Shown here in pieces: positions 17,503 through 25,975 of a stretch of 64,000 nucleotides of DNA. The notes under the pieces are model-generated. The model had not been told where the DNA came from, did not search any database, and worked only from the letters and a program-made list of their open reading frames with translations. The translations under genes were made by a program, and so were the position numbers. Origin of the DNA: Synechococcus sp. M44_DOE_062 (GTDB lineage Bacteria; Cyanobacteriota; Cyanobacteriia; Thermostichales; Thermostichaceae); NCBI GenBank assembly GCA_015295985.1, contig DVDX01000039.1, positions 1 through 64,000 of the forward strand, written 5' to 3'. Numbering within the stretch: the first letter of the stretch is position 1; each line of letters begins with the position of its first letter.

Positions 17503-18855
17503 CTACTGGTAAAGGGAGTTGTACTCGGCCAGAAGGCGGTTGGCCTCCTCGTTGGCTTTGGCCATGGCCTGGGCCGGATCCCCGCCCTTCACCATGAGAT
17601 CCTCCATGGTTTGGGTTACCACATTGCGAATCTCGGGGAAGGCCCCCAGCAGTGCCCCCCGGGTGGCGGGGGTCACCTTGGAATTGTTGATTTGGTCGCT
17701 GGCGGTGAAGAAGTTGGGGTTTTCCTTGAACCAGCCCTTCGACTCCAGCAAAGCTACCGAGCTTTTCCGAATCGGCAAGTAGCCGGTCACTTGGTGCCAC
17801 TCCGCCGCATTTTCGGTGTTGTTCAGCCACAGCATGAAGGTCAGCGCCCCCTCTTCCACCTCTTTGGGCAGATCCTTCACCAACCAGAGGCTGGCTCCCC
17901 CGATCAAGTTGCCTGTCCAGCCCTTGTCGGCGTTGTAGGGCATGCGGGTGGTGACCAGCTCGATGTTGTTCTGCTTGGCGGCATTGGTGATGTTGGCGGC
18001 ATCGGCGCTGCTGGTGATGGCCATGGCGACGGTACCCGTTTGGATGGCCTGCTCTGTGGCTGCCCAATCCCGCTGCTTGCCGCTGTAGATGTAGTAGCCT
18101 TTGTCATGCATCCCTTTCCACCAGGTGGCGATGGCAATTGAGGGCTCCGAGTCCAAAAAGACCTGGGTGGCGCGGGCGGCACGGCCATTGTCGTTGTTGG
18201 CCAAGAGGGCATTTTGCTGGGCCATCCATTGCTCGTAGAACCAACCGTGGTTGGGCCAGGTCACACAGCCCTGGGGTGCATCGGGAAGCGCCATGATCTT
18301 TTGACAAGCAGCCTCCAGCTCCTGCCAAGTGGCCGGCGGCTTTTCGATCCCTGCCTTCTTCAAGATGGCCGTGTTGGAGTAGAGAATGGGGCTGGAGCTG
18401 TTCCAGGGCATGGACGTAAATTTGCCATCCAGGGTGTAGTAGCTCACCACCGGCTCAATAAAATCGTCGAAATTCACCGGGATCCCGTTCACTTCAGTGC
18501 GATTGCCTAGAGCATCGGCAATGGACTTGAAGTAACCAAAATCCCGTGCCCGCTGGGTGCCCACCTCAAACCACTGCACCACTGAAGGGGCAGCCTTTTG
18601 TTGAATGGCCAGGTCGGTGGCTTGCTGAATTTCTTCGTAGTTGCCGTAGCCTTCGACCGTAACTTTGTATTGAGGAAATTGTTTGTTGAATTCTTCCGCT
18701 TTTCCGCGGGCCCAGTCCAGGCGGTTGTCGGTAAAGGCAATCCAAACTTTGACTTCGGCAGGAGACTGAGCAAAGCTGTCGGCAGCCAGAAAAGCAGCAG
18801 CAGAAGCAGCCACGAGGCCAGCCGCAACAGCCAGGAAAGTACGACGAGTATTCAT
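17503..18855 (-). CDS. ABC transporter extracellular solute-binding protein, family 1 (sugar type)
   Basis: Periplasmic binding protein for the adjacent permease. ATG 18855 starts a signal peptide (MNTRRTFLAVAAGLVAASAA, cleavage near SFAQS) with a twin-Arg pair; the frame extends six codons to ATG 18873. The mature part (VKVWIAFTDNRLDWARGKAEEF, FTSMPWNSSSPILYSNTAILKKAG) is typical of family 1 (UgpB/MalE-like) sugar-binding proteins. The ligand cannot be told from sequence; related cyanobacterial systems import glucosides or glycerol compounds. It lies 132 bases upstream of the permease gene, probably one operon, and diverges from the secreted protein gene at 19043. Confidence 0.88.
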   Translation of the reverse strand: MNTRRTFLAVAAGLVAASAAAFLAADSFAQSPAEVKVWIAFTDNRLDWARGKAEEFNKQFPQYKVTVEGYGNYEEIQQATDLAIQQKAAPSVVQWFEVGTQRARDFGYFKSIADALGNRTEVNGIPVNFDDFIEPVVSYYTLDGKFTSMPWNSSSPILYSNTAILKKAGIEKPPATWQELEAACQKIMALPDAPQGCVTWPNHGWFYEQWMAQQNALLANNDNGRAARATQVFLDSEPSIAIATWWKGMHDKGYYIYSGKQRDWAATEQAIQTGTVAMAITSSADAANITNAAKQNNIELVTTRMPYNADKGWTGNLIGGASLWLVKDLPKEVEEGALTFMLWLNNTENAAEWHQVTGYLPIRKSSVALLESKGWFKENPNFFTASDQINNSKVTPATRGALLGAFPEIRNVVTQTMEDLMVKGGDPAQAMAKANEEANRLLAEYNSLYQ

Positions 18856-19042
18856 AGAAAAATGCAGTCGCATTCGCTAAGGGCACCTCTAAATTACAGC
18901 ACCGACATTAAGAGCAGGTTATGTCTGGCGGGATCCCTCTAGGAAGTGAACCTTCAGGCCAAAGTCAAAGTCAGATACGGTAAAGGCTGAGCAAAGGCTG
19001 AGCCTGGGTTATGATCGACAACTTCTCAAGGGGTCTGGAAAA

Positions 19043-19741
19043 ATGAGAATGAAGATGAAAAATGCAAGCTTTTGCCTGTTGTTGGCTATTGCCCTCCTGA
19101 TGGCGCTTGCCCCCTTTGCGCAGGCTCGCCCCCGTCAACGCAGCCGCATCGCCCCCTCGTCAACGGGCGGATCCCCGGCCTTGAGCGGCGAACGCACCTT
19201 CACAACTTCCGGCACCTACACTCGCACCGGCTCCACTGGGACATCCAGCAGTGGCACCTATTCTGGCCAGGGATCCCGGCAACTCATTCCCGGTCAAGGG
19301 ATCCAAGGAGACTACTCCGGCCAAGTCACTACCCAACAAGGTCAAACGTGGAACCTGAACCATCAGCACACCACTACCCGCACAAGTGAGGGCTGGCAAC
19401 GGCAAGGCAGCACCACAGTGCAAAACACCCAGGGCAAGACGGTAGGCAGCAGCTCGAGCCTTACTGAGGGCCAAGCGGGACACGGCTGGCAGCGCAGCGG
19501 CCAATTCAACAATGCTCGCGGCCAAACCTACACCACCGAATCGAGAGGCACACCGACTGGCCCAGGACAATGGCAGCGCGAGGCTCATGTTTTCAATGCC
19601 GAAGGGGATCTGCTCGGTAGCACCCAGTCCTCTGTGCAGTACCGATTTGTGCCAGGACAAGGCTGGGTGAAAACAGTAGAAGGCAAGACCCTAAAGGGTC
19701 AACCCATCCGCCGCACCACCACCATCGGCCCCAACCTGTGA
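19043..19741 (+). CDS. Secreted Gly/Ser/Thr/Gln-rich repetitive protein
   Basis: A clear signal peptide (MKNASFCLLLAIALLMALAP, cleavage after AQA) precedes about 200 residues rich in Gly, Ser, Thr and Gln. Degenerate units centre on W and Q (GQTWNLNHQHTTTR, EGWQRQGSTTVQNTQGKTVG, HGWQRSGQFNNARGQTYTTE, GQWQREAHVFNAEGDLLG), suggesting a beta-repeat. The pattern resembles secreted repeat proteins of cyanobacteria and proteobacteria, but I cannot assign a function. AAGGGGTCTGG precedes the ATG. Its promoter region is shared with the divergent solute-binding gene and contains a short direct repeat GGCTGAGCAAAGGCTGAGC at about 18984-19002. Confidence 0.7.
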   Translation: MRMKMKNASFCLLLAIALLMALAPFAQARPRQRSRIAPSSTGGSPALSGERTFTTSGTYTRTGSTGTSSSGTYSGQGSRQLIPGQGIQGDYSGQVTTQQGQTWNLNHQHTTTRTSEGWQRQGSTTVQNTQGKTVGSSSSLTEGQAGHGWQRSGQFNNARGQTYTTESRGTPTGPGQWQREAHVFNAEGDLLGSTQSSVQYRFVPGQGWVKTVEGKTLKGQPIRRTTTIGPNL

Positions 19742-19902
19742 AAATGAACCAACTCGGCCACACCTACCTCCCTTGCGGTCATTTTGCGGGCACTTTTCGC
19801 CCCCAATCTACCCCCTTTTACCCCAAACTAGAAGCCACCTCAACTGCGATTTGAGGCCGAAAGTGCTTGTCTGGAGCGGGTTTTGCGGGTTGCTGTCGGG
19901 AA

Positions 19903-19973
19903 AGCGGGCGGACGGAATCGAACCGACAACAGCAGTTTGGAAGACTGCGGTTTTACCATTAAACTACGCCCGC
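19903..19973 (-). tRNA. trnG-UCC: tRNA-Gly (anticodon UCC)
   Basis: On the minus strand the 7-bp acceptor stem GCGGGCG/CGCCCGC is perfect, with discriminator T. The anticodon arm is GCAGT-CTTCCAA-ACTGC, placing TCC at positions 34-36, and the T arm contains GGTTCGATTCC. CCA is not encoded. Confidence 0.95.
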
Positions 19974-20080
19974 ACAGGCATTCACTGATGCCGGAAGCCT
20001 ATGATAGCATCTCTCCCCAGTCAAGGTCTGGAGAAAAATCCATCTCCATCAGCGGGACGGGCTTCTTGGATGGGCTAGGC

Positions 20081-20518
20081 TTACTTGCGGTCTTTCTGGC
20101 GTTTCTTCTGCCATTGGCGAAATTCTTTCTCGTAGCGTTCACCTTCTGTTTGGTAGGCGTTCCAGCCCTTGAGGGAAACGGCCAAGCCCCAGCCCATGAG
20201 GATAAACAGTGACCAAGATAGCCCTCCACCGGAGAGCCAGTCCAGGCCCAGCAAAAAGCTATTGACAATTCCATAGCGACCCAGCAGCTGGTAGAACTGC
20301 CGACGGCGGTAGCGCTGGAATTCTCGGTGTTGGCTGTTCAGCTCTTGCCAAGCCTTCCATTCCTGTTCGGCTAAGTCCAGCTCTTGGGGGGAGATCCCCA
20401 GTTCGGCGGCCATCTCCTGCAGTTGAGAGCGGGTGAACTCGCCCAGACGGGGCTGGCGGGCAATGGCTCGCTGGAGGATCTGTTGCACATCCTCTTGGCT
20501 GTACCGGGATCCCGACAT
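20081..20518 (-). CDS. 2TM-domain protein of unknown function
   Basis: A 145-residue protein starting MSGSRYSQEDVQQIL at ATG 20518. The N-terminal half is a soluble helical segment (SRSQLQEMAAELGISPQELDLAE-like, resembling a short DNA-binding or SHOCT-style helix pair). It is followed by two membrane helices (GIVNSFLLGLDWLSGG, WSLFILMGWGLAVSLKGWNA) and a charged tail, the arrangement of the bacterial 2TM domain. The frame is open nine codons further to a TTG. It lies divergent from the histidine kinase gene and next to the tRNA; function unknown. Confidence 0.7.
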   Translation of the reverse strand: MSGSRYSQEDVQQILQRAIARQPRLGEFTRSQLQEMAAELGISPQELDLAEQEWKAWQELNSQHREFQRYRRRQFYQLLGRYGIVNSFLLGLDWLSGGGLSWSLFILMGWGLAVSLKGWNAYQTEGERYEKEFRQWQKKRQKDRK

Positions 20519-20702
20519 TTGGCTGACCCACATATAACTTCGCAAACTTTATGATCTCTTAGCTTCGGCCAACCGGATCTGGCGCCTTGTAAAGCTCCCT
20601 CCGCCGCGGGATCCCAGCCGTTAGACTAAACCTAGACTGTGAGCCTTCCTCTCTGGGGTCAAGTGTCCTTGTGCTGCCTATTCTACGCTTGCCAATAGGG
20701 TT

Positions 20703-22700
20703 ATGGCCTCTACCCGCTCTAGATCTTCCCCTCGCCAGAGCCGTCAGAGTCGTACTTCCCTATTGAGCGATCTGCTGGAGGCGTTGCCACACCTGCGCCC
20801 ACAACTGTATTTCAAATCCTCTCTGGTTGCCCTCAGCCATGCCATTGAGGATCAGGTGTTGCAAGGGCAGGGATCCCCGTGGGTGTTCGCCAGTGTTCAA
20901 AAGGAGCGCTACCACCGCCAGGAGGCACGGCGCTACCGGCGCATCAGCGCAATGGCCCAAGACGTGTTTGTGTTGGCAACTCCAGAAACGGATTTTGCTC
21001 AGACAGACCTGCCCTATCACACCATTCCCTTGGATCCAGAGGATCCCTTGGCGCAGGAGTGGCACTTGATCGTCATTGATACCCACTATGCCACCTGCCT
21101 GGTGTGTCGAGAACGCCTGCCGATGAAGCGGGAGCGTCCCTGGCAGAGCAGCGATATGGATGCAGCTCGCCAATTCGATGGGATCTGGTCATTTGATCGT
21201 CAGATCACGGCCCAGGCGGCTTTGGCTCTGTTGCCCAAGATCCTCGGTTACCGACCGGATCTGGAACCTCGCCTTGAGCCCCTTCGTCAGTACCTCCAGG
21301 GATCCCCGCAAAACTCCGCCAGCCAACTGAATCCAGGCCCCTTTACCGAGCGGCTAATCACCTATCTCCAGGCAGGGCAATACAAGCTGCAGCGGGCCTA
21401 CCGCACCATTCAGGCTCAAGAGCGCAAAGAATACTTGATCAACCGCATCAGCAGTGCCATTCGGCAGGTTTTGGATCCCAGTGAGATTTTGGCGATTGCT
21501 GTGCAGGAGTTGGGGCAGGTGGCAGGGGTAGGGCGATGTTTGATCTACCGCTACGATGGCCAGGCCCCTGCTGTCCAGATTGAGCAAGAGTACCGCACCC
21601 TAACGATGGGTAGCCTCAAGGGATCCCTGTGGCCTCTTCCCAGCAACCCTTTTTTGCGGGAAGCCATGGCCTCGGCACAACCGGTGTGCTGCGAAGATAC
21701 CCAAAAGGATCCCCGCCTGCAGCGACTGCCGGAGCTGTGGCAGCCGGCCCAAATTCGGGCTTGGGTGGCCATGCCGATTCTCTATCAGGGGCGGTTGCTG
21801 GGGCTGCTGGAGTTGCACCACGAACACCCTCACCGCTGGCAGCCGGCCACCCTGGAGTTGGCAGAAGCCATCGCCAACCAAGTGGGGGTAGCCCTCTTGC
21901 AAGCAGAAGCCTATCAGCACCTGGAAGAGCTGAATCACCAGTTGGAAGCCCTGGATCAGGCCAAATCAGAGCTGATTGCCGTAACTGGGCACGAGCTGCG
22001 CACCCCTCTGTCCACCATTCAGGTGTGTTTGGAGTCTTTGGCGAGCGACCCGGATATGCCTCTGGAGATGCGCCGGGAAATGTTGAACACAGCCCTGCAA
22101 GATGCCGGTCGGCTGCGGGAGTTGGTGCAGGACTTTCTCACCCTCTCCAAGTTGGAAAGTGGTCGCGTTCGCTGGCATATCGAGCCGTTGTCTGCCCAAG
22201 AATGTGTAGAGCTGGCCCTGAGCAGTGTTAAGGCGCGACGGCGGCACGAAGACTTGCCCACAATCCAGCAGGTACTGCCCAAACGGCTGCCGATGGTTAG
22301 GGCGGATGGTGAGTGGCTGGTGGAGGTGTTGCGTAAGCTGCTGGACAATGCCTGCAAATTTACCCCTCCCAGCGGACGGATCTGGATTCGGGCAGAAGTG
22401 GAGCCATCAGCCGGTGGATCAACAGGGGCAATGGTGAAGTTCACCGTTGCCGACACCGGGCGCGGCATTGAGCCAGACCGGCTGCAAGCCATTTTCGAGC
22501 GGTTTTACCAAGCAGAGGGATCCCTGCGGCGTTCTGTGAGCGGGACAGGCTTGGGGCTGGCCATTTGCCGACTGATCATCGAGGGGATGGGAGGGCGCAT
22601 CTGGGCAGAATCGGGGGGGATCAATCAGGGCAGCGCTTTCCACTTCACCCTACCGATAGCAAACCCACGCACTCAGGAACAGCCCTCGATAGCCGCCTGA
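20703..22700 (+). CDS. Hybrid-free sensor histidine kinase, DICT-GAF-HisKA-HATPase
   Basis: A 665-residue cytosolic sensor kinase with no membrane segment. Residues about 18-150 match the DICT sensory domain (LYFKSSLVALSHAIEDQVL, WHLIVIDTHYATCLVCRE) seen in cyanobacterial light or redox regulators. About 245-400 is a GAF domain with two Cys in its centre (VCCEDTQKD). HisKA follows with the phospho-acceptor His430 in VTGHELRTPLST, then an HATPase_c domain with N (LLDNACKFTPPSG), G1 (VADTGRGIEPDR), F (IFERFYQAEG) and G2 (SGTGLGLAICR) boxes. The partner response regulator is not adjacent. The Cys pair in GAF makes redox or metal sensing conceivable but this is speculative. Confidence 0.88.
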   Translation: MASTRSRSSPRQSRQSRTSLLSDLLEALPHLRPQLYFKSSLVALSHAIEDQVLQGQGSPWVFASVQKERYHRQEARRYRRISAMAQDVFVLATPETDFAQTDLPYHTIPLDPEDPLAQEWHLIVIDTHYATCLVCRERLPMKRERPWQSSDMDAARQFDGIWSFDRQITAQAALALLPKILGYRPDLEPRLEPLRQYLQGSPQNSASQLNPGPFTERLITYLQAGQYKLQRAYRTIQAQERKEYLINRISSAIRQVLDPSEILAIAVQELGQVAGVGRCLIYRYDGQAPAVQIEQEYRTLTMGSLKGSLWPLPSNPFLREAMASAQPVCCEDTQKDPRLQRLPELWQPAQIRAWVAMPILYQGRLLGLLELHHEHPHRWQPATLELAEAIANQVGVALLQAEAYQHLEELNHQLEALDQAKSELIAVTGHELRTPLSTIQVCLESLASDPDMPLEMRREMLNTALQDAGRLRELVQDFLTLSKLESGRVRWHIEPLSAQECVELALSSVKARRRHEDLPTIQQVLPKRLPMVRADGEWLVEVLRKLLDNACKFTPPSGRIWIRAEVEPSAGGSTGAMVKFTVADTGRGIEPDRLQAIFERFYQAEGSLRRSVSGTGLGLAICRLIIEGMGGRIWAESGGINQGSAFHFTLPIANPRTQEQPSIAA

Positions 22701-22874
22701 ACCCCAAAAGATGAAAGGCCACCGGCCCCCTCTGCCTCTGCTATGGCTGGGATCCCATACGGCAAATTCCAACTCGAACATCCCCGACTGTCAAAGTTAA
22801 AAATTGCACCAATCACAGTCAAGCTGTTCCCTAGCTCACCTCTTCTTTGACATTCTTTGACAGAATGGGGGTGA

Positions 22875-22897
22875 TCGCGTCAGCAACGCAGAGCGCT
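22875..22897 (+). repeat. Degenerate double-hairpin repeat
   Basis: CGCGTCAGC followed by an imperfect ACGC-AGA-GCGC. It lies between the histidine kinase gene and the convergent START-like gene. Confidence 0.4.
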
Positions 22898-22926
22898 TGG
22901 GCAACAAGGCAGCCATTGGGCGCGTC

Positions 22927-23511
22927 CTAGATGGGTTTGGAATGATCCGACAAACTCAGGCAGCGCTCCCGAATAGCTTGTAGGTTAAGGGCCAAATCTC
23001 GGCAAATGCGGCGCTCCACCAGACCGACAGGCATTCTGCGGGGGGGTTTGACCTGCAAGTGGTAGGTGAGCAAGGTTTGATGGGTTGACACATCGGCCAG
23101 ATCCCAGAACCCCTCGAAGATGAGAAAATCCCCTTCTGTTTTTTGAAAGCGAAGCTGCTGAGGAAAGATCTCCTCAATGGCCAGCACCACCGCAGCAGAA
23201 AATTGGGCAAATAAAACCTTTTGGGATCCCACTTGACGTACCAATGTGCAGCCATTCTCACGGCCAATGACGCGACTTTCCACCAAGTTGGGAACAAACT
23301 CCGCCAGATGGTCGTAGTCAGTCAAAACCTGCCAAACCCGCTGCCGCTCCGCCGGGATCCAGACACTGCCTTGCAATTTGCGGCAGCGTTCCCCCAAATC
23401 CACCACCTCAATCTGGATATCTGAGGGCTCCGTCCCGCTGACGTAATCAGGAACTGGGATCCCATCTTCTGGGGTCGAGTCTTGGGGATCCCACTCAGGC
23501 TCGGAAGGCAT
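22927..23511 (-). CDS. SRPBCC/START-like (COQ10-type) protein
   Basis: A 194-residue soluble protein whose residues about 40-185 match the polyketide cyclase/COQ10 START fold: SVWIPAERQRVWQVLTDYDH, FVPNLVESRVIGRE, and the C-terminal amphipathic helix VERRICRDLALNLQAIRERC. The fold binds hydrophobic ligands in a helix-grip cavity, and such proteins are frequent in cyanobacteria next to pigment or quinone functions. The ligand is unknown. A degenerate hairpin repeat is read in frame as YVSGTEP near residue 25. The ATG at 23511 is the only reasonable start. It converges with the histidine kinase gene. Confidence 0.8.
   Translation of the reverse strand: MPSEPEWDPQDSTPEDGIPVPDYVSGTEPSDIQIEVVDLGERCRKLQGSVWIPAERQRVWQVLTDYDHLAEFVPNLVESRVIGRENGCTLVRQVGSQKVLFAQFSAAVVLAIEEIFPQQLRFQKTEGDFLIFEGFWDLADVSTHQTLLTYHLQVKPPRRMPVGLVERRICRDLALNLQAIRERCLSLSDHSKPI
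23425..23445 (-). repeat. Degenerate double-hairpin repeat in the START-like gene
   Basis: Minus strand TAC-GTCA-GCG, then GGAC-GGA-GCCC with one mismatch; translated as VSGTE. Confidence 0.55.
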
Positions 23512-23644
23512 GGCGAGAAGGGCAGCGCGGAAACAGGAGAGAGAATCGATTTTTGACCGGACAGACCAGCCGCCAGCGGTTCCAACAGGCTGGCCCCGTG
23601 CCTTCTCTAGTGTAGCAGGGGACTGTATAGCAGATAACGAGATG

Positions 23645-23890
23645 CTACGGGAAGAGCGCCCTGAACCAGCCGACGATCACCTGCCAGACCCGTTCCACAA
23701 AGGCAAAGGGATCCCGCAGCTCCTGGAGCACCTGTCGTGGGCCGATGTTGAAGACCACAAACAGCACAGCCAGGATGATCACCACCCCCGCCGTTGTCCA
23801 AACGGCATCTCGAATGACCCGCACCCAAAAAAACAGCAGAAAAATAGCAATGGCCACAGCAGCAACCAGCGGCAATGTGTCCAGTACCAT
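23645..23890 (-). CDS. Small membrane protein of unknown function
   Basis: An 81-residue protein with two membrane helices (LPLVAAVAIAIFLLFFWV at about 6-23, WTTAGVVIILAVLFVVFNIG at about 31-50) and an amphipathic C-terminus (FAFVERVWQVIVGWFRALFP). The ATG at 23890 has GAGGTGG about six bases upstream. It resembles small conserved cyanobacterial membrane proteins, but I cannot name it. It is transcribed away from petN. Confidence 0.6.
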   Translation of the reverse strand: MVLDTLPLVAAVAIAIFLLFFWVRVIRDAVWTTAGVVIILAVLFVVFNIGPRQVLQELRDPFAFVERVWQVIVGWFRALFP

Positions 23891-24044
23891 CGGATTCCAC
23901 CTCTTTGGCTCGGATGTTTTGAATTTAACTCCACTGTAGCCAGTTTGAACTCAGAAAGGGTGCTCGTGAATGCCCGTTGACAAGCGATCCCATCCCGTAA
24001 AATAGGATCACTCTAAGATGGCTCCTCTTTGCTCGGCTAGACCT

Positions 24045-24134
24045 ATGGACATCATCACCCTTGGCTGGATTGCAGTTCCCACCTTCTTCCTTCTTTCCAT
24101 TGCCCTGGTGGTCTGGGGGCGCAACGGCATGTAA
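24045..24134 (+). CDS. petN: Cytochrome b6f complex subunit 8 (PetN)
   Basis: A 29-residue single-helix protein, [15 protein letters not shown] then [14 protein letters not shown], which has the exact length and the MDI.LGW...VVWGR.G pattern of PetN. PetN is one of the four small peripheral helices that stabilise the dimeric cytochrome b6f complex in the thylakoid membrane. It was found by reading the bases directly, as it is short. A second small membrane gene follows 83 bases downstream. Confidence 0.93.
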   Translation: MDIITLGWIAVPTFFLLSIALVVWGRNGM

Positions 24135-24217
24135 TCTGTCATGCCTGGATTGATCCTCACATTCATCTTGTTGTTGTCCCTGTTGCCGATATTGACAGGG
24201 CTACCCCCGCTCACACC

Positions 24218-24379
24218 ATGGAAACCGATCTTCCCTTGGTCACCCGCATCGCCTACGGGAGCCTTTTTCTGCTGTTAACAGCCGTAACACTGGGCGTTGG
24301 CTACATCACCTTTATTGACTGGCGGGATCGGCGGCGACGCAATGAAGTTGAGCGCAAGGCCCGTCGCCCCAAGCGCTAG
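24218..24379 (+). CDS. Small basic-tailed membrane protein downstream of petN
   Basis: A 53-residue frame starting METDLPLVTRIAYGSLFLLL: one membrane helix (about residues 11-32), then FIDWRDRRRRNEVERKARR, a strongly basic cytoplasmic tail. The size and pattern look like a real small membrane protein rather than noise, but I do not recognise it. The start ATG follows CACACC without a strong ribosome-binding site. Being placed between petN and ftsY on the same strand, it could share the petN transcript. Confidence 0.6.
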   Translation: METDLPLVTRIAYGSLFLLLTAVTLGVGYITFIDWRDRRRRNEVERKARRPKR

Positions 24380-24439
24380 CGCCAGTGTTGAGCTTGCTCT
24401 GTCAAACTGGAAGAGAGCAGCCAGGCTGGAGATGGGATT

Positions 24440-25948
24440 ATGGCTTTCGATTGGTTTCGCCGCCGCTATACCGCCTCTACCGACTCTCCTGGTGAAGCGG
24501 AGTCTTCGCCATCAGCCCCCGCGCCAGCTACGGAACCGGCGGAGATCTCCCCGGAAGACTATTTGGCTTTTGCCAAAGCCGCCTATGCCAACCTGAAGGC
24601 CCGTGCCGCTGCCCAAGCCCCGCCAGCAACCGAGGAGTCTGTCCCACCTGCGCCAACAGAAGGGATCCCTGTAGAATCCGTCCAGCCACAGCCACCGGCC
24701 TCGACTGAGGAATCCGTCCCGCTTGCGCAAGCAGAACCCCGCGAACCTGCCCAGCCCCCCATTCCAACAGAAGAACCCGTTTCTCCAGAATCGCCCTCTG
24801 GGCAGCGGTCGGCAGCTCTCTCATTTTTCGATCTGGCTCCCCGCGCTGCTGAGCGTCTCCAAGCCCTGCAAGCCAGCGCTGTGGAGGAGCCCAAACCCGA
24901 GCCGGTGACTGCAGCCGTCGCTCCCTCTCCAGAGACTGGGCCGGAAGAGCTGGTCTTTGACGAGGGCTTCCTCTGGTCAGCCGAGATCTTGGCGGCCCAA
25001 GGGCGCAAGCCGGAAGAGATCTCCGTTGAGGAAATCTCCTGGCTGCAAAAGCTGCGGCGGGGCTTAGGCAAAACCCGCCTTAACCTGATCAACCAGTTGA
25101 AAGCCCTGGTAGGCCGCGGCCCCTTGGATCAGAAGGCTGTGGAAGAAATTGAGGCCCTGTTGCTGCAGGCCGATGTGGGGATCGACGCCACCGAGCGGAT
25201 CATCCAAGCCCTGCAAAAGCGCATGCGAGAGGAGGTGGTGCCCCCCGAGGAGGCTGTCAAATACCTCAAGCAGCAGATGCGGCAGATGTTGACGGTGGGG
25301 GATCCCACCTTTGCGCCGCAGCGGGACACCCTCAACATTTGGCTAATTGTCGGGGTGAATGGGGCAGGCAAGACCACCACCATTGGCAAAATTGCCCATG
25401 TTGCCCGCGAGTCTGGGTACCGCTGTTTGATCGCCGCTGCTGATACGTTTCGGGCTGCTGCTGTGGAGCAGCTCAAGGTTTGGGCAGAACGAGCAGGGGT
25501 AGAGGTGATCGCCAATCCCTCTCCCAATGCCGATCCGGCAGCGGTGGTCTTTGACGCCATCACAGCCGCCAAGGCCAGGGGCACAGAGCTGCTGTTGGTG
25601 GATACGGCAGGCCGTCTGCAAAACAAGAAAAACTTGATGGATGAGCTGGCCAAGATCCGCCGCATTGTTGACAAAAAAGCTCCCGAAGCCAAGGTAGAAA
25701 GCCTTCTGGTGCTGGATGCCACCCAAGGGCAAAACGGGTTGCGCCAAGCCGAGGTGTTTGCCCAGGCTGCCAAGTTGAGCGGCGTGATCCTGACCAAGCT
25801 GGATAGCACCGCCAAGGGGGGGATTGCCCTGGCCATTACGCAGCAGATGAACCTGCCCATCCGCTTTATCGGCGCCGGCGAGGGGCTAGAAGATCTGCGG
25901 CCCTTTTCCAGTTACGAGTTTGTGGAAGCTCTTCTAAGTGGGTATTGA
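24440..25948 (+). CDS. ftsY: Signal recognition particle receptor FtsY
   Basis: GTPase receptor that docks SRP-ribosome complexes at the membrane for cotranslational insertion of membrane proteins. The first 190 residues are an acidic, Pro/Ala/Glu-rich A domain with MAFDWFRRRY at the very start. The N domain helices lead to the G domain with P-loop GVNGAGKTTTIGKIA (about residue 305), DTFRAAAVEQL, DTAGRLQNKKNLMDEL (about 387) and TKLDSTAKGG (about 452), and the end RPFSSYEFVEALL. At 502 residues the NG core is standard. The ATG at 24440 is preceded by GGAGATGGG. A DUF2254 gene follows after 27 bases. Confidence 0.95.
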   Translation: MAFDWFRRRYTASTDSPGEAESSPSAPAPATEPAEISPEDYLAFAKAAYANLKARAAAQAPPATEESVPPAPTEGIPVESVQPQPPASTEESVPLAQAEPREPAQPPIPTEEPVSPESPSGQRSAALSFFDLAPRAAERLQALQASAVEEPKPEPVTAAVAPSPETGPEELVFDEGFLWSAEILAAQGRKPEEISVEEISWLQKLRRGLGKTRLNLINQLKALVGRGPLDQKAVEEIEALLLQADVGIDATERIIQALQKRMREEVVPPEEAVKYLKQQMRQMLTVGDPTFAPQRDTLNIWLIVGVNGAGKTTTIGKIAHVARESGYRCLIAAADTFRAAAVEQLKVWAERAGVEVIANPSPNADPAAVVFDAITAAKARGTELLLVDTAGRLQNKKNLMDELAKIRRIVDKKAPEAKVESLLVLDATQGQNGLRQAEVFAQAAKLSGVILTKLDSTAKGGIALAITQQMNLPIRFIGAGEGLEDLRPFSSYEFVEALLSGY

Positions 25949-25975
25949 GGCACCCCCTCTCTAAGAAGGGCTACC

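Noticed and set aside
20048-20072. ATCAGCGGGACGGGCTTCTT near the 2TM gene
   Set aside because: It looks like a repeat fragment, but neither stem pairs properly.
22535-22560. SVSGTGLGLAI in the histidine kinase resembles the repeat-derived RVSGTES
   Set aside because: This is the conserved G2 box of the ATPase domain, and the DNA does not fold as the double hairpin.
24140-24280. Plus-strand frame starting MPGLILTFILLLS after petN
   Set aside because: It has a hydrophobic start but degenerates after 25 codons, and it overlaps the better METDLPLV frame.
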